A stretch of 64,000 bases of DNA from Distichodus sexfasciatus (taxonomy: Eukaryota; Chordata; Actinopteri; Characiformes; Distichodontidae), in the NCBI GenBank assembly GCA_032718565.1, contig JAVGVS010000017.1:3026887-3090886 (forward strand), read 5' to 3'. Numbering within the stretch: the first letter of the stretch is position 1; each line of letters begins with the position of its first letter. This document shows positions 35,501 to 49,500 of this stretch, piece after piece. Under the pieces are notes generated by a model. The model was given only the letters and a program-made list of their open reading frames with translations, was not told the DNA's origin and ran no database searches. Both the position numbers and the translations under genes were made by a program.

Positions 35501-38500
35501 TCAGGCTGGAGCCGGTAAAAACTCCTTCATCATTAGATAATTAAAAGACTGGGACAGAGTCCAGGATCCTTTCATCAGATTAGACAAGGAATCTGAAGAA
35601 CAAATCTATAATTTTTTTTGAATACCATAAAATTAACTATGATCTTTAGGAATTAAAATAAAATGCATTTCTAGATTATTATCATTTTGCATGTATTCTA
35701 TTCAGTTCAAGACATGAGACGAATTGGGACAAAAACAGGCACTTCCTTTCTGAAACCACTGACTACTCCAGCAACAAAACATTAATATTTGGTTGCAAAA
35801 TCCAGTCTGACCAGCAACTATCGTTCTTAATCACCTAGCTGACATCGTTTTCCTGTGCCATGTGACCTATGACCTGAAAAGCAGAGCCACTTAATAGCTT
35901 GACCAATTCCAATCTAGAAAATAGTTAACCCAGCATTCCAATTACCTTTTCAGAGGCAGAACCGATTTAAGGCAAAGTACCAAATCAAGCTGTAAAGTAA
36001 AAAAAATAACCTTTTTCTACAAAACCCGATTATTTCTTTTTTCATTTTTTCCTATGAAAAGTGACAGTACTTTAAGGAAGAACTCACCACAAAGTAAAAA
36101 CAGTGTAAGATTATAAGATGAAAACACACAGTCATTTTCTGTAAATAAGGGTCTTGTTAGTGGAAATCTGAATATAGTAAACACAGCTGCCTCCAAACTA
36201 ACAGCAATTAGTTGCAAAGAGGAGCCTCCACCACCCCGCCCTCCCAACTCCAACTCAGTCCCCCCCACCGACAGGGAATGAGTCTATGTGTACATACAAG
36301 TGATTATCTGCAGGCTTCTTGCCCTGGGGCCTGTTGGCACATGGCAATAACTGCGGCCACAATGATTCCATTCCCTCCTACATAGTGCACAGCTTGCAAA
36401 TTGCAAATATGAATTTCCATAACCTGTATAGCTACACCCAGCACTGGCTAAGCTACTTTTAAATGGTAGTTTTCCAAGCTACTTTTTATCAAATGTAGCT
36501 AAGCTACAGCTAAGCTATTGTTCTAATATAGTAATTAGCTACACTGCAAGCTACAGAGAAAAAGTAAACAACGACATACAAGCTATTTCACAGCAACGCA
36601 ACGCGTGTGTTAGGGAAAACTAGGGGGAAACTGTAGCCTATCAGATGCCACTTCTGCAAATTCGATACCAATCAGAAACACTTAGTAGTTGAAAACATCT
36701 GTCTTTGTAAAAAGGGGAAAATATTTTTATTTTGTAATGATATTTGATATTGTAACAATATTTTGAAAAATATTGTTACTTTTAAATCTACAGAATTTTA
36801 AAACTAGCATCACTACTGATAAGCTACTGAAAAAGGCAGTTACTTTAGTCGCTACTATTTAGTTAGCTCTCCAACACCACATACAGTATATAACTGTGGA
36901 CCAATTTAGTGCACTATATAGGGCATATGTACTGTTTTGGGATGCAGAAAAGCTTTGGGAAATAAGTGGATCCAGGTTCACCCTCCTCACACTGACAAAC
37001 TGCAGGGGGTTTACAGACGCCTCAGAGGTGGCATAACACTTATTATCTAGCTAATATTTGTACTTAACTGTGGAACCACTAGAATAAATCAGTTTAATTA
37101 ACTGTTCATCTAGAAGAGGTTTTTTTTGTGAACAATGTTTTATTGGGTTTCCAAACTAGACACACTGACAAATCAACACAGGGGAGGCATACACATTAAA
37201 GACAATTAGCAAAAGAAATAGCATTAGTCCAGGAGTTTATAGTCGAGGTAGCTGCAAGGAGAGGAATTTTCTTAATGCTTCTGAAGGCACCTCTGTTTGT
37301 AAATGAGAGAACATTTTTCATTATGAATCGGGTTGCCAAATAAGTTTCAATGACTGTATTGTTTTGAACACCAAGGCACAAAACTAATCCTCTCTTTGAC
37401 TGTTCATATAAAACAGATTAGTAAACGCCGGTGGAAAAACTATAGCCACAGGTGGAGAGCTTCAACTAATATTTTGGCCACCAAAACTCTCATCTAACAT
37501 GAAACTTGAACATCGTTCAAGTCATAGTTCATAAACAGCCTTTTAAATGTGAATTTTCAGTTGGTGTAAGATCTTTTTGCAAGAGGAATTAAAGCTGCCA
37601 GGATCCTCTCTAACCAGACCATTACTTACCAGAACCACTTTCAGTTTATGTTTTTTCAGCCTTAGACATTGAAAAACACTTTGCAAAATTTCCATCCTAA
37701 AAGCTGAGCTGAGTTTTTGACCCCCAAAGAAATAACCATTACTTGGTACTCTGCCTTGAAGCAGGTGGAAATCGATTTCTTGAAAGAGACGCTTGTTAAC
37801 AGTGCTGTTAAAAGATGAGGTTTCCTCCATTAGGCTCTTGTTTGAACAGAGAGAAGATAAATGAGCCATTCATCACGCTGCCCACAGCACTGACACTGAC
37901 TTGTCTAAAACAGAGGAAAGATATGAATCACTTCAAAGAACTGAGAAGAGCTGTACCTTCACAAAGTAACTTAAACACTTCATAGTGATTTGTATGTTCA
38001 AACACCCAAAAACATATCATGTTTGGATATATAAAGATCATTTTTCATGTAGACTTTTTGACAAACACAGCAATGCCATTTATCATTTTTAAAGAGATCC
38101 ACTTATGGTGGTTTATGTAAGTCTTCCTATGTTTAATTGAGTTTTCCGCTACTGTATTTCTACTATTCTCTGATACTCATAGCACAATAGCAACTAAAAT
38201 GTGTCGCTTTGCACACTACTATGTGACGTTTTATCACTTACATCATACTGGTTTTACAATCCAATTATTCTGCATTAAGTGAACAACATGAAAAATAACT
38301 TGGGTTCCATGGGAAACTGAAATGTTGATCAACACTGACATCTACTGTCGTAATGGCTTTCCTAGAAATACACACTTTCTAGAAAGTATAAATAAAGCTG
38401 TAAAAATATTGTATGAACTCTTAGAAATAATGTATATAAAATGAACATGTCATTTACTCAAATATCTTATCCAGACCAACCTACATATACATTTCCAATT

Positions 38501-39077
38501 CCATGTACTGTCTCTCTGGAGCAACTTGGGGTTAAGGGTCTTGCTCGAGGGCCTAACATGGTTTTAAGGCTCTCTCAGGGTTCAAATGATCTCAATCTTA
38601 CCATCACCAACTGAGGGTTTTGGTTACACAGACCACTGTGACACAAACACAACAGCAAGTAAGTTATCCCTTAATAAAAGAAGCTATCTCATAGGTCAAA
38701 GCTGAGTGCCTGTGTGTACTTCTTGTTGCCAAGTATTGCAGTGAAAGGAGAAGTTTTGAAAAGAGCCATTGATTCCGTAAAATGAAAGTAATCATCCCTC
38801 AAACCAAAACAAGGCTCTGGGCTTTGCTCTGTTGCCAGGAACAGCAAGGGCACAATGCCTGTCAAATGGACTGTGACATTCCAGGGGTTTTCTGTGTTAG
38901 CATTAATTATTTTCTCTCTGAACTTGGCTGTGGGTTCCACAGCTTGTGAATCCACCCCAACCACCCACCCACCCAATTAGCAGGCGAGGTTTGGCCTCCC
39001 TACAGTTCTGCCGCCTTGTTGCGAGGTACAGTCAAGAAACATTTTGCTTCGCTCCATCTGCTTCTACGGTTTTCAAC
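35501..39077. other. Intergenic region between frem1 and the TGF-beta gene
   Basis: This is the divergent promoter interval of frem1 (minus) and the TGF-beta gene (plus). It is AT-rich with family D repeat at 36440-36560 and a family C relative at 38470-38645. A minus-strand open frame of 108 codons (37543-37869) has no recognisable domain and is not called as a gene. Confidence 0.5.
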
Positions 39078-40739
39078 ATGGACGTCCGAATTTCCCTAGG
39101 GTGTTTGTGTGCCATACTAATGCTGGATGTGTTCGGTGCATTGATGTTAGAGGACGATCTTGTGGGGGATTTGGAAAACAAGGATCTTAGCAAGGCCATC
39201 TTGGAGATGCTCCACATCAATAAGCTATCTGTGCCTCAGCAGGCAAAGCCGCATCCGTATATGAAACGGATTTACCAGCTTTTGGATGCACAGGAGACAA
39301 GGGAGAGGAGTGACGCAGACGGGACCCTGGTGCAGAGTTTCCGCAGTATCCAAGGTCAGAAACTTTCTCAGATAAGACTCCAGAAAATGATTAAAAACTT
39401 AAGAACATTGTTCAATTTTTAAAATTAACCTTACAGGAAGTTTCATTCAATAATGATTTTTCTGCACCGTCATAATGCCCATTTTATTCATCTAGGCACA
39501 AAGTACAACACTCCTGGCTGGATCTGGTTCAATGTCTCCCACCTGCAGCCTGCTATGACCACTGCTGAGCTGGTCCTACTAAGAAAAACTCTGCACCCAG
39601 AGCCCTTGACTGTAACGGTTGCCGTTCACAGTCTGTCACCCAGTCCTGTGAACCTTAGCATCAGCGGCCCCCTCACAGAACAGCTACTCACTCTGGACAA
39701 ACTTCCCCCGTCAGGCTACGATGTGTTCAACGTCACTTCCATTTTGGCTCACCACCACCGCTGGCTGGATGCTTTGGGCTTCCAGCTTCGCTTCGGGGAT
39801 GAAAGTGGCAGCTTGGTGCTCCATGAGGCCCTGACGCAGAGCCTCTACTGCCTGAATGGAAGTTCGCTCAGTCAGCCACTGCTTGTGGCATATAGGGTCA
39901 AACCCACAGAGCCACAAGACGTGCCACAGAGGACACCAGGTCAAAGTTTGGAACGCAGGCAGCGACAGTACTGCAGGTCTGGAACTCTTCATGAAAAAAG
40001 GCATATGCTGTCAAGGCAGCAGAGAAGCAAAGTTAACACTGAATGTGGTCTTCATGTACGGCATGTCGAGGTCAGCGATAGCGAACTGGGTCAGTGGATA
40101 CTGCAGCCGACAGGATTCAACATCAGTTTCTGCAGGTATGATCAGAGAGGGCATGTTTTCAGTTTTTCTTTTCACATTTACTGTATACATTTACCTTATT
40201 TAGAGCAACTTACACTTGCTAACTACGGGGACATTCTCTCTGGGGAAACTTGAGGTTAATGGTCTTGCTCTGGCGTCCGATGGTGGGTCCAACCTCTGGG
40301 TCTGTAACCAAGAATCACACCTCTAGACTACCACGACCCATTTTCATTTTCACTCTTCTATTTACCGAAACCGTTCTTTTATAGAATTTACTAAACACTT
40401 AAGATTTCTTGAATGTTAAGCCTACAAACCTCTTTTCTAGGGGTGTATGTTTGACACAGACATCAGAAGTCTCTGTGGATGTACAAAAATTGGCAAAAAA
40501 TCAAAGGGAGACTAATAAACGTAAAAGGTATGTGGACAAAACATTTTATCCCAAACATTACAAGTTGCCAGTTTCCATTTGGTGATTATTCTTAATGTTC
40601 ACATTTCAGTTCACGCTGCATCCCCCAGGATCTCTTTCCCATTGTGGTGATGTACCGAAGTGCCACAAATGACATCTTCATAAAGGAGCTAAAAGACATT
40701 AGGGCTAAGAGCTGTGTTTGCCTTCCAACATCCAAATAA
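39078..40739 (+). CDS. Divergent TGF-beta superfamily ligand, complete, four exons
   Basis: The exons are 39078-39354, 39496-40135, 40441-40527 and 40610-40739 (377 residues). The start is in good context (caacATGG). A leader (ISLGCLCAILMLDVFG) precedes a prodomain with HPYMKRIYQLLDAQ and LVQSFRSIQG, as in Nodal/BMP-type precursors. A furin-like RQQR site comes just before the mature part, SKVNTECGLH. The mature domain has GQWILQPTGFNISF, the knot motif CRGVC, one cysteine (SSRCIPQD) where most members have two, PIVVMY, and a CVC end. The dimer cysteine is therefore absent, as in Lefty, GDF3, GDF9 and BMP15. Only 26 residues separate CRGVC from that cysteine region, so the usual helix is shortened. 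An intron splits CRGVC, a place I associate with Nodal and Lefty genes. The exact orthologue is unknown to me. Secreted; several N-glycosylation sites. Confidence 0.85.
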
Positions 40740-41375
40740 TATAAACACAAAGATCCAAATAATACAGTAAATGCTATAAAACATGGACCCTTATACAGAC
40801 ACAAAGAACTAGTGTGAATAATAAGACAAAGCTGGTAGCCACAAACAAATCTACGTCATATATGCGATTGTCGCACTTTAAAAGAACTACAACTTCATCA
40901 CGCATGTAAGTTACACATTGATTTAAATCCCTGCTTTAAACACTCTATTCAACATAGTATATCATCACACTAATTCATTATGTCGGAAGGAAACTATAAA
41001 ATAAAATGAACTGAAATGACCCCATGAATGAAAACCGGATACTTACTGTGAACTTTTGCGATTGACCACAAGGGGGCGAAAAGGTGCCAGAGTTAAAAAT
41101 TCTAATACAGGCATTAAGTGTATGTACACTACATATCATGTATATTTCAGTGTTTATCATGCAATATAAATGTATATAACAATAAAATGCATCTTCGTGG
41201 GCATTGTAGACTAATATTAATGTTTTAGTATTAATGAGTTTAAAAATGGTAACTCCATGTCAGAATATTTATGCTTTAAACTTGTGTCAACCCGTGTACG
41301 GTTTATAAGGCAAACACCAAATTCATTCCGACCCTATATATTCTGTAGCAACCTGTCGACAATTGTAACGTAACT

Positions 41376-41416
<41 letters not shown>

Positions 41417-41519
41417 GTAAAGGAGGCCTGTTTGACCCCGTTTCTCATATCAAAATCCACGTCCAAACGAACATGTTCGACCCATATTCCTGACATAACG
41501 CTCCATTGTCGGAATGTTG
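40740..41519. other. 3' flank of the TGF-beta gene, with poly(A) signal and A-tract
   Basis: AATAAA at 41181-41186 is the likely polyadenylation signal of the TGF-beta gene. A single CTCF-like core, CCACAAGGGGGCGA, lies at about 41068-41081. A pure run of 32 A occupies 41380-41411. No further exon is seen. Confidence 0.6.
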
Positions 41520-41926
41520 TTTCCAACTCAGTTCACCGATCGCGCGAGTAGCTGCGTAATGTTTACTTCCGCATTTAGGCGCAGCACTTGATTGGCCAAA
41601 ACGGCTGTCCATCAAAACCAGTCTTGAGCCGTGTGGAGAGAGAATACGGCCAACGTGTTAAAACCGCTCGCTATTCGTAGCTGCGATTGGGATTTTTTGA
41701 ACTGTTTATATATATATATGTATATACATATAATATGACACATACAATGTGTGTATTATTAGGCGCTAGTATTTAACAGCGCCGAGAAATATAGGCAGAA
41801 TGGTGGCTGCTCTCTGTGGATGCTGAGCGCAGGAGGGAGTTCTACACACCGCTGTCCACAGCTAGCGGCGATCAGGCGGAACCTGCTGAACGCGCGGGGC
41901 GAACCCTGAATGGATGAGCAACAATG
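41520..41926 (+). promoter_or_regulatory. tspan5: tspan5 promoter and 5' UTR area
   Basis: CpG-containing patches (accgatcgcgcgag at about 41536, cgcgcggggcg near 41891) flank an inverted CCAAT box in gattggccaa (41591-41600). No TATA box is convincing; an AT-repeat tract lies at 41707-41735. More CpG-rich DNA follows in the first intron (42160-42370), so the CpG island probably spans the first exon. The start site is not defined. Confidence 0.5.
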
Positions 41927-43512
41927 ATGTCAGGAAAGCATTTCAAGGGACATGAAGTCAGTTGCTGCATTAAATATTTCATTTTTGGATTTAACATAAT
42001 ATTTTGGGTAAGAACATTCCCCGATTTTTCACTTTTGTATTTGTGCGTTTGAATCAGTGTCACTGCATAGAAAATAAATTCGTATTTTCTCCCCTATGCC
42101 TATTGTTCCGTTAATGTTTCAGACGCTTTCTTTGTTCAAAATATAATAGAGGAGTTGTCGGTTAGGCGCCGTGCGCCATGGATGCGGGAACGTTTCAGTC
42201 GAACCCAAAACGAGGTGGATGTGTGTTTAAGAACGTTATTTATGTAAGATTTCGCTTTGCTTTTGTCTTGTTCTCCGGAATTTGTGCGGACGCTGCGCTT
42301 GCTGCGTGCGATTCTGCGTCAAGTGCGTTTCCGCGCGCCGATAATCGGTTTAAGCACCGCAATGTTACAGCTGAGCTCCCGAAAAGCTTGCTGCTGTTTC
42401 CTACCACCTAATGCACTCTTTCTCTCTGTTTAGTGGGGATTCTAAATGTGATTTCTAGGATGACTTGAAATAGGTCTATATAACGGTGTGCTGGTGAAAG
42501 ATTTTAGGGTCACGTTGTGAGCCAGAAGTGTGTGAATTGCTTTCAAAGGAAGTGAAGTGTTTTGACAAGGTTGATTTTGGAAGTTGAAACAAAAAAATTA
42601 AAGTAATTGGGGAAGTTAATTATAATCATAAATTGGAAAGAGGGATGCATTTAGAGTGTCTGGTTAATGGCAGTGGTATTGAGGGAAAACACATCAGGAA
42701 TATGCGTATTAGCAAAAAGATAGCACAAAAGGTCTAAAACGAGACATTAGGACCTTGTTAATTGGTGTCCAAAAAGAAATTATAAATACATTTTAAAAAT
42801 CACATAAAAAATAACTTATTTTATCAGTTACCATTCTGGAGTGTTGGATTGTTGTTATTGATTGAAGATGTGTTTCTAATTATCCACAGAGTAACAGTAA
42901 CTCTCTTTAATGTCATTAGTTTAAGTGCAGTACAGACTGATCATCACTTTCGTTCATTCCGTTATTTAACTTTTAAGTAGTGTATGGGGGATATTTGCTG
43001 TGTTAATCAGTTGCTGCAAAGTTGCTTTAAACATATTCAAGCTGTCCAGCTTGTATGGGTAAGATCTCCAAAACAGTTGTCTCTATTACGAGACAGTCAG
43101 ATATTTTACAGATGTGCAAAATAGTTTAATGCCAGATGCAACACAATCTAATGACTACTGGTTAAAGCTGAAAAACTCAGGTAGTGTCTAATAGTGCTAA
43201 AGGACAGAAGGTGCGGAGATGGCGTGAGGTGTACTTATATGATGGAAGTTTTCCAAAAAGGTGACTGGCCACATTAACAAGGTGATTCCATACTTATATT
43301 AAACTGCTCCATACAGTAACAAATGTTGCAAGGCAGATATAATAAAATTTGTGCAGTATCAACATAGAAAACCAGCTTGTGTAAATAAAGATGAGTGTAC
43401 TTCAGTGCAATGTGCAACTCACACAACATTCATTAAGTTATCAATTTAATCTCTTTCAATATTTTAAAGTAATTTAACTGTCAGGGGTACAGCAATTTAG
43501 GGTTCTATGGTT

Positions 43513-43557
<45 letters not shown>

Positions 43558-46500
43558 GAAAGAACTTTTTTGTGGGAAATGCCACAGCTGCCAGAGGTCA
43601 TTAGTTTGAGTCTTCCTTTCTCATGATACTTAGAGTGTATTGTATATCTTGTTTATTGCCAGGTCACTTAAACAGTTACACATTTTATGTATACATCAGA
43701 CTCTCATAAGGATTAAGCTCTGTATTGCAGCCTGTCTACTGTGTCCTATTTTCTCAGAAAGTCCATTACGTTGCATTCCCGATGTGCTTAGTCAAACCTA
43801 TCGTTAAATATTTAATCAGCAGTGGAAGTGCTAGAATGTGAAAATTTGAAGTGCTGAGCTAGCAAGTCCTAGCAGAAAGGAGAAAATAAAACCTGTTTTC
43901 ATGTTTTATTTGTCCCCTTCCTTTTCATGTTTTATTTGTCCCCTTGCCAATGCAGTGTAGCTTAACTTTCATACATAAATAACAATAGTTGTTATGACAG
44001 TGACAGGGCATGGACTGGCTTTTTGTCCCCAAGAACATTTTATGCCTCTTTTATTAACAAATCCCCATGAATGAGTAAACTATTTTCTAATATTGCCATA
44101 CTGTGTGTTTCCTTGTGCACCGTACAGTAATTGAAAATGCTGCTTTTCCCCATTATGAATAAACCAGCCACAATGAATACTTTAGGCTCACTATGAATAA
44201 ATAAAATGTATGAATTATGAAACGTTCTCAGTTATACATTAACTGTGTAGAGATATTTTGGGAGTCATTTGAAATTTATATATAATTATATATATTTTCT
44301 TGGCACACACAATTGATAGTTAGCTCTTGCATTCTGGTTTGCAGTTCTTCTTGCCAAAAACTCTTTAATCATGGCTTTGATGAATCGTGGCAGTCTAATG
44401 ACACTTCAGACAGTCCTTCTGTTCTGTATTAGCTGTTAAAGCAGGAGAGAGTAATTAAAGTCCCCCAAAAGATCCAGGGGCATTCTGGGGTCAATGATAT
44501 AATGAGCTCAGAGAGTTTTACTAAGGCAAACTTGCATAATTTCAGGACTACATATGGAGAAAAGTCTTCATCTGACATTGATCAAGTGCATCTTATTTTC
44601 GTTTAACATGATCACTTGGTAGGCAGAAGGTCATGTTCTCTCACTTCACACTTTAGCTCACTTTGGTGCACTTGGTGCCTGAGTTTTTTCAAGGTGGGTT
44701 CGCAGACTAAGTGGCAGTCTCCAGTAGCTTGGCTCTTCCTCTCGAAAGGCTTTCTTTGTTTTCTGCATGACATTTTGCTGGCTACATGATGCTGTACTTC
44801 CAAGTCATTTTAAGAGGTCGTTTCCTGGATTTTCTTCAAATGTCCTTGCTTGTGAAAGGGTAGGGAACATTGGAAAACTGGCCAAACTTACTAAAATTCT
44901 TAATAGGAAAAAATAGGTTAGTTGAAACAGGGCAGCCTAATTTGACCTCAACTCACGACGAATGAATGTTGAATGAAGCTTGGTTTTTATTAATGAGCAT
45001 TTATTTTGCCTTCATATTCACTGTAAATATTCTCAACTATTAACTGTGATTTTTATTCTAATAAAAGAGTGCATATTTTATTAACTAAAGGAAACATAGG
45101 TGTAGTCTGCAAACTGGACAGGGTAGAGTCCCATGACGAACATTCATGAACATATACAAAGGAAAGTATTAACAGAATTTGAAAAAAAGGCATTAACAGA
45201 ATTTCAAAAATAATCAAAACAAAATGACTGACACGGGCAAGATTATGTTGAATAGAAGTTCTGAATGGTGTTTTCGATAAATTTCTGATTAACTGCCCAG
45301 CCCTAGGTTGAAAACATATTTCCCCAATTAGATGGATGGAGTGCATTATGTTACTAGTGAATGTAGTAAGTGTACCTGGTGTTGAAAGGCACACAGAATT
45401 TAGTTTAAACTGTTTAAATGTCATCCCCTTCATCAGAGCAGATGCATAAACATACTGACTTTGTGTTTTTTGTAAAGCTGTGTCCTTGTAAATGCCTCTT
45501 GATTCAGCAGACTCGCTTGATCCACATCTGTTTTTTAACATTCCTGTTTTTGTATCCCATTCACTGAGAGTATCTTAATATAAATTATTTCTCTTCTCTT
45601 TCTGGTTTATTTCAATTCCATCATGCGAATTGCCATTTACTATCCTCTTACTTTTAATACAGCACAACATCTGTGTTCTTTTGTGAGCTCAAATAAATCT
45701 ATTCATCTATTCATCTACATCTATTTATACTGTGAAAATGAAGTGAATTGCAAGTAAAACTAATTTTAAAATGAGCATAACAGTGGAAATGTATCAGATC
45801 CCTGCATTTCTGTGTGAATCAGAGGAACACATCAGTACATTATGACAAAAAAAGCCTACTGCACATAAGTCTTAGTTTAGTTTCATTCAAACACTTTAAA
45901 ATAATGAGATACAACAAAGTATGTTTTTTATGTTTTATCCCGGTAGAGAATATTCATCTGCATCACAAATAATTTAGCCAGTTGCTCAGTGACATTCACA
46001 GCATCATAGAGAAGTTCTTGCTCTCTTATATAATAATTTCACGTGTTTGGTTGGTCATGCACTCTAGCAAGGGTGGGTGGATGATAAGGTTCCTTTCCTC
46101 CTTCTGATGATATCTAACCTCACTTGATGGCAACCGTAATCACACAGACTGATCAGCAAACAAGGAGAAATCTGGAAGACGAATCTGGAAGGTTATCATA
46201 ATGTACACTGTAAAGATACTGCAGAATCTGCTGCTCACAATCTCAGAAATGTACCCAAAACAAGACACCAGTGTGATCTTGTTCATCTTTTTACTGTATA
46301 AATAACATTCATAATAATTGTGTTAGGAAAGGGTATATTAGCATATCATGTATGTAAAAGTATTAGCAATTGTATCATCAGTAATTATATTGGCAAATAA
46401 CTATTTCCTGATAGTTCCTTTGTTTCTCACATAATGGGACTAATTAAACATCTATTTTTGTCAAATGGTTAGGTAATGTTTTCATTTGTTGCTCCTGAAT

Positions 46501-49500
46501 ACGTGCATTATGCTTGAACACATCATCAGCAGTGTTACTTAAGTAATAGACAAAACCACTGAATTTCACAGTAAAAATTGGTGACTACAATATTTTGACT
46601 ACAATATATTTTCACAATCTGATTTTAAGTTTATTAGATTGCTTATAAAAGCTTTAGAAAACCTTGGTTAACCATTAAATCTTTTTAGCGTGCCTTTATA
46701 TAAGTTTCCCTAAAAATATTTGACATTTTTATTTTAAATGTATTTTAATTTTATAATGACATTATGGAAATCATATTGTGGAAATATTATGTTGTGAAGT
46801 CTGAATTGTATCATGAGCAAAGTCTATTTTCCCGTGTCTAAAGAAGATGATAGAAAGCTCAGTTGTATCCTCTTTTCACTCAACTTTCCAGAAGCACTTC
46901 ATATTGATTCCTATTTGACACTAAATCCCTTTAAAATGCTTAAAACTCAGTCAAGCAGCTGTGCACTTGTACGCAATATTTTTTTATGTCAGTCGGAAGC
47001 ACTGTGTCCAAAAATAGATTCAAATCATAATCTCATGGCTCCTCTGAGGCCTTTCTAAACCACTGCCTAGTTAAACAAAGCTGTGCACCCACATTCACAT
47101 TAATAGTTAATGCACATAATAAAGGCTGGGTGATGTGTAGGCTCGATCCCAAGGGGGGGCTTGGAATGAAAAGATGTCAGTTATGTGAGACAATGCGGGC
47201 CATTTAAAGTGAAAGGCCCGGGCAGAGCGGGGTAGCAGAGGGCATTCTAGTAGAGAACAGAAATCTGGAGCTGATCCAAGACCGTTGGCATGAGAAAAAG
47301 ACACTAGAAAACAAAGCGCTCTGTCTACTATAAGACCCAGAGTGCATTTCTCAAAGCAAGAGCGGGTCTCTGAAGTGAAACAGTGGAGCAATCTTAATGG
47401 AAATGTAGAATCGCTCTGCCTTTGTGACTCTCCGTTGCTAATTCTCTCTTATTCCTTCTCTCTCGACTTTCTGAGACGTTAGGAAGCAAACATCCGGCCA
47501 TTTGGGAAATACAGCTCACTTCTCTTTTCCCAGAAGAGAAAAAGAAATTTATAGTTCCAAGTTTGGATGTGAGCGCATACACGTCAGATCAACAGAGTTG
47601 AGTGCAAAAAACAAGATATTTTGCTGGCCAAAGTTTCACTGCATTCTAAGAATTTTGGCACAAAAATAGCACTATAACTCACACAACACCAAGTCAAAGT
47701 TGAGCGAAAGCGGAGCATTTTGAGCGGAGTGCACAACATTTTAAGAAAAAGTCACTTCCCGCCCTATGTGGTATAAATAGTCAAATAGGGAGCATGACTC
47801 TCAATGTGCACTACCTAGTGCGTAGAGAGCCGTTAAGCTACAACCTCGGCTATTTTCTGAGATGCATACTGCCGCATGATAAGATGGTAAGAGCTCCTTA
47901 CCTACCATACTATTAAGTGCGGTAGCACGCAGCTCGGGACACAGCTCGTATGCAATCTCATCATCGCTAAATAAGGCAAACACGCAATTTAGTTAGGTAT
48001 TGCAGGCAGAGTTGAGCGAAGTTTTGATCACAAACTTTCTACTACGTGCTTAGAATTGTGGCATAAAATAACGCTGTACATTATAAGACGGAAGGCGTGG
48101 ACCGTCACCTTAGACTTTGGACATGCCTCAGCGCTGCCTCCCAACGTACAAGAAATACGTCATCAAGTACTGGCTGAAAATATCGGGCACATCTAAGCGT
48201 CGGTTCTATGCAGATGACTTTAAAAAAGCGATTAATGGCTGATTCTGCTATGATTCCAGTATTATTTTGCATCCCTACTAATAACATCAGAAGTCTGATT
48301 TAACATAATTTACTCAGATTTAAAGCTCTAGAAAGTTTCAGAAATGAAGGTTTGCTCTTAGAAAGTAGTTATTATTCTTTTTCATTTATTTGTCAATGTA
48401 CTCCCCTAATATTTCCTAATATGTTGCAACAAATCACTGCACCTATTGTCTAATTTTGAGGGATGACACCCAAGTAATTCTTTGTAGCTACTGATGTTAT
48501 TGTCATTGAACCTCATTCATCAATGCACAAACAGGCATGCAATATAATTTGTGTAAGAGTGCTCTTTACCGTTTGCAGATTCTGTTGTTACCTAAAAGTG
48601 AATCTTTAAAAAAACTCTGGTGAATGTCAGAATCTTTGCAAAACTACTTTCTTCAAGTTTCTTCTTAAGAATAGTAGGTGAATGTGGCCGCTTGTTTCAA
48701 ACTAATGAAGTCGGACATTTTGGTAACATAAACTATTTACTTCTAATTTCAGACTGTAAACAAATGTTTTATCTCTTAGACTTTCAAGAAAAAACATTGT
48801 GCAGTTCTTGCTGTCTGCGGAAATGTTTCGGGTCATCCAGACTCCAATTGGAGTTGACTCCCTGATAACACTGAACATTTTTGTAACCTGAGAGTATTGC
48901 ATCTGTTATTCTCCTCCAAACATACTGAGGTCTTAGTGGGCTGTCCTCATTCTAGAAGTTACTTTAATTCCACAGTGAGTTGTTGCAAATCGTGTTAAAG
49001 TGCACACCCATTTGTTAACCTCTGTTCGTGTTCCTCTTATTTCTGTAGATTCTTTTTAAATGTTTTTTTTTTTTTACTAAAGACTAAAGAAATGTGTTCC
49101 TACATTACATTTTAAATTAAAGATTTAGTCTGGTGAATGGAGAGAAAGGACTTGGTTTAAGATACAGAATTCCATGTTGAATTTGCTGTGAGTAATAAAA
49201 CAATAAAATTAAGTGTTGAATATATGAATTCTTCTTTTTGTAGTTATTGGGGGTGGCGTTCCTGGGAATTGGACTATGGGCATGGAGTGAGAAGGTAAGA
49301 AACAGTGGTCTGAGTTAATAATAATAATGATAATAATAAGGCGCATGGTTAGCACTGCCGCCTTACAGCGAGAAGGTACTGGGTTCAAACCCTGGGGACG
49401 GCCATAGGGCCTTTCTGTGTGGAGTTTGCACACTCTTCCCGTGTTCGCGTGGATTTCTTCGGATGCTCCAGTTTCCTCCCACAGTCCAAAGGCATGCAAT

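Noticed and set aside
37543..37869. 108-codon minus-strand open frame between frem1 and the TGF-beta gene
   Set aside because: No domain and no splice or promoter context; a frame of this length is not rare in this much intergenic sequence.
42178..42411. 77-codon frame starting just after tspan5 exon 1
   Set aside because: It lies in CpG-rich first-intron sequence, where stops are rare; no family match and no splice logic.
45053..45541. 162-codon minus-strand open frame in the tspan5 first intron
   Set aside because: The longest unspliced frame in that intron, but it has no recognisable domain, overlaps repeat-like sequence (including an ctgcccagccct motif) and lacks exon signals. Probably chance or a transposon relic.
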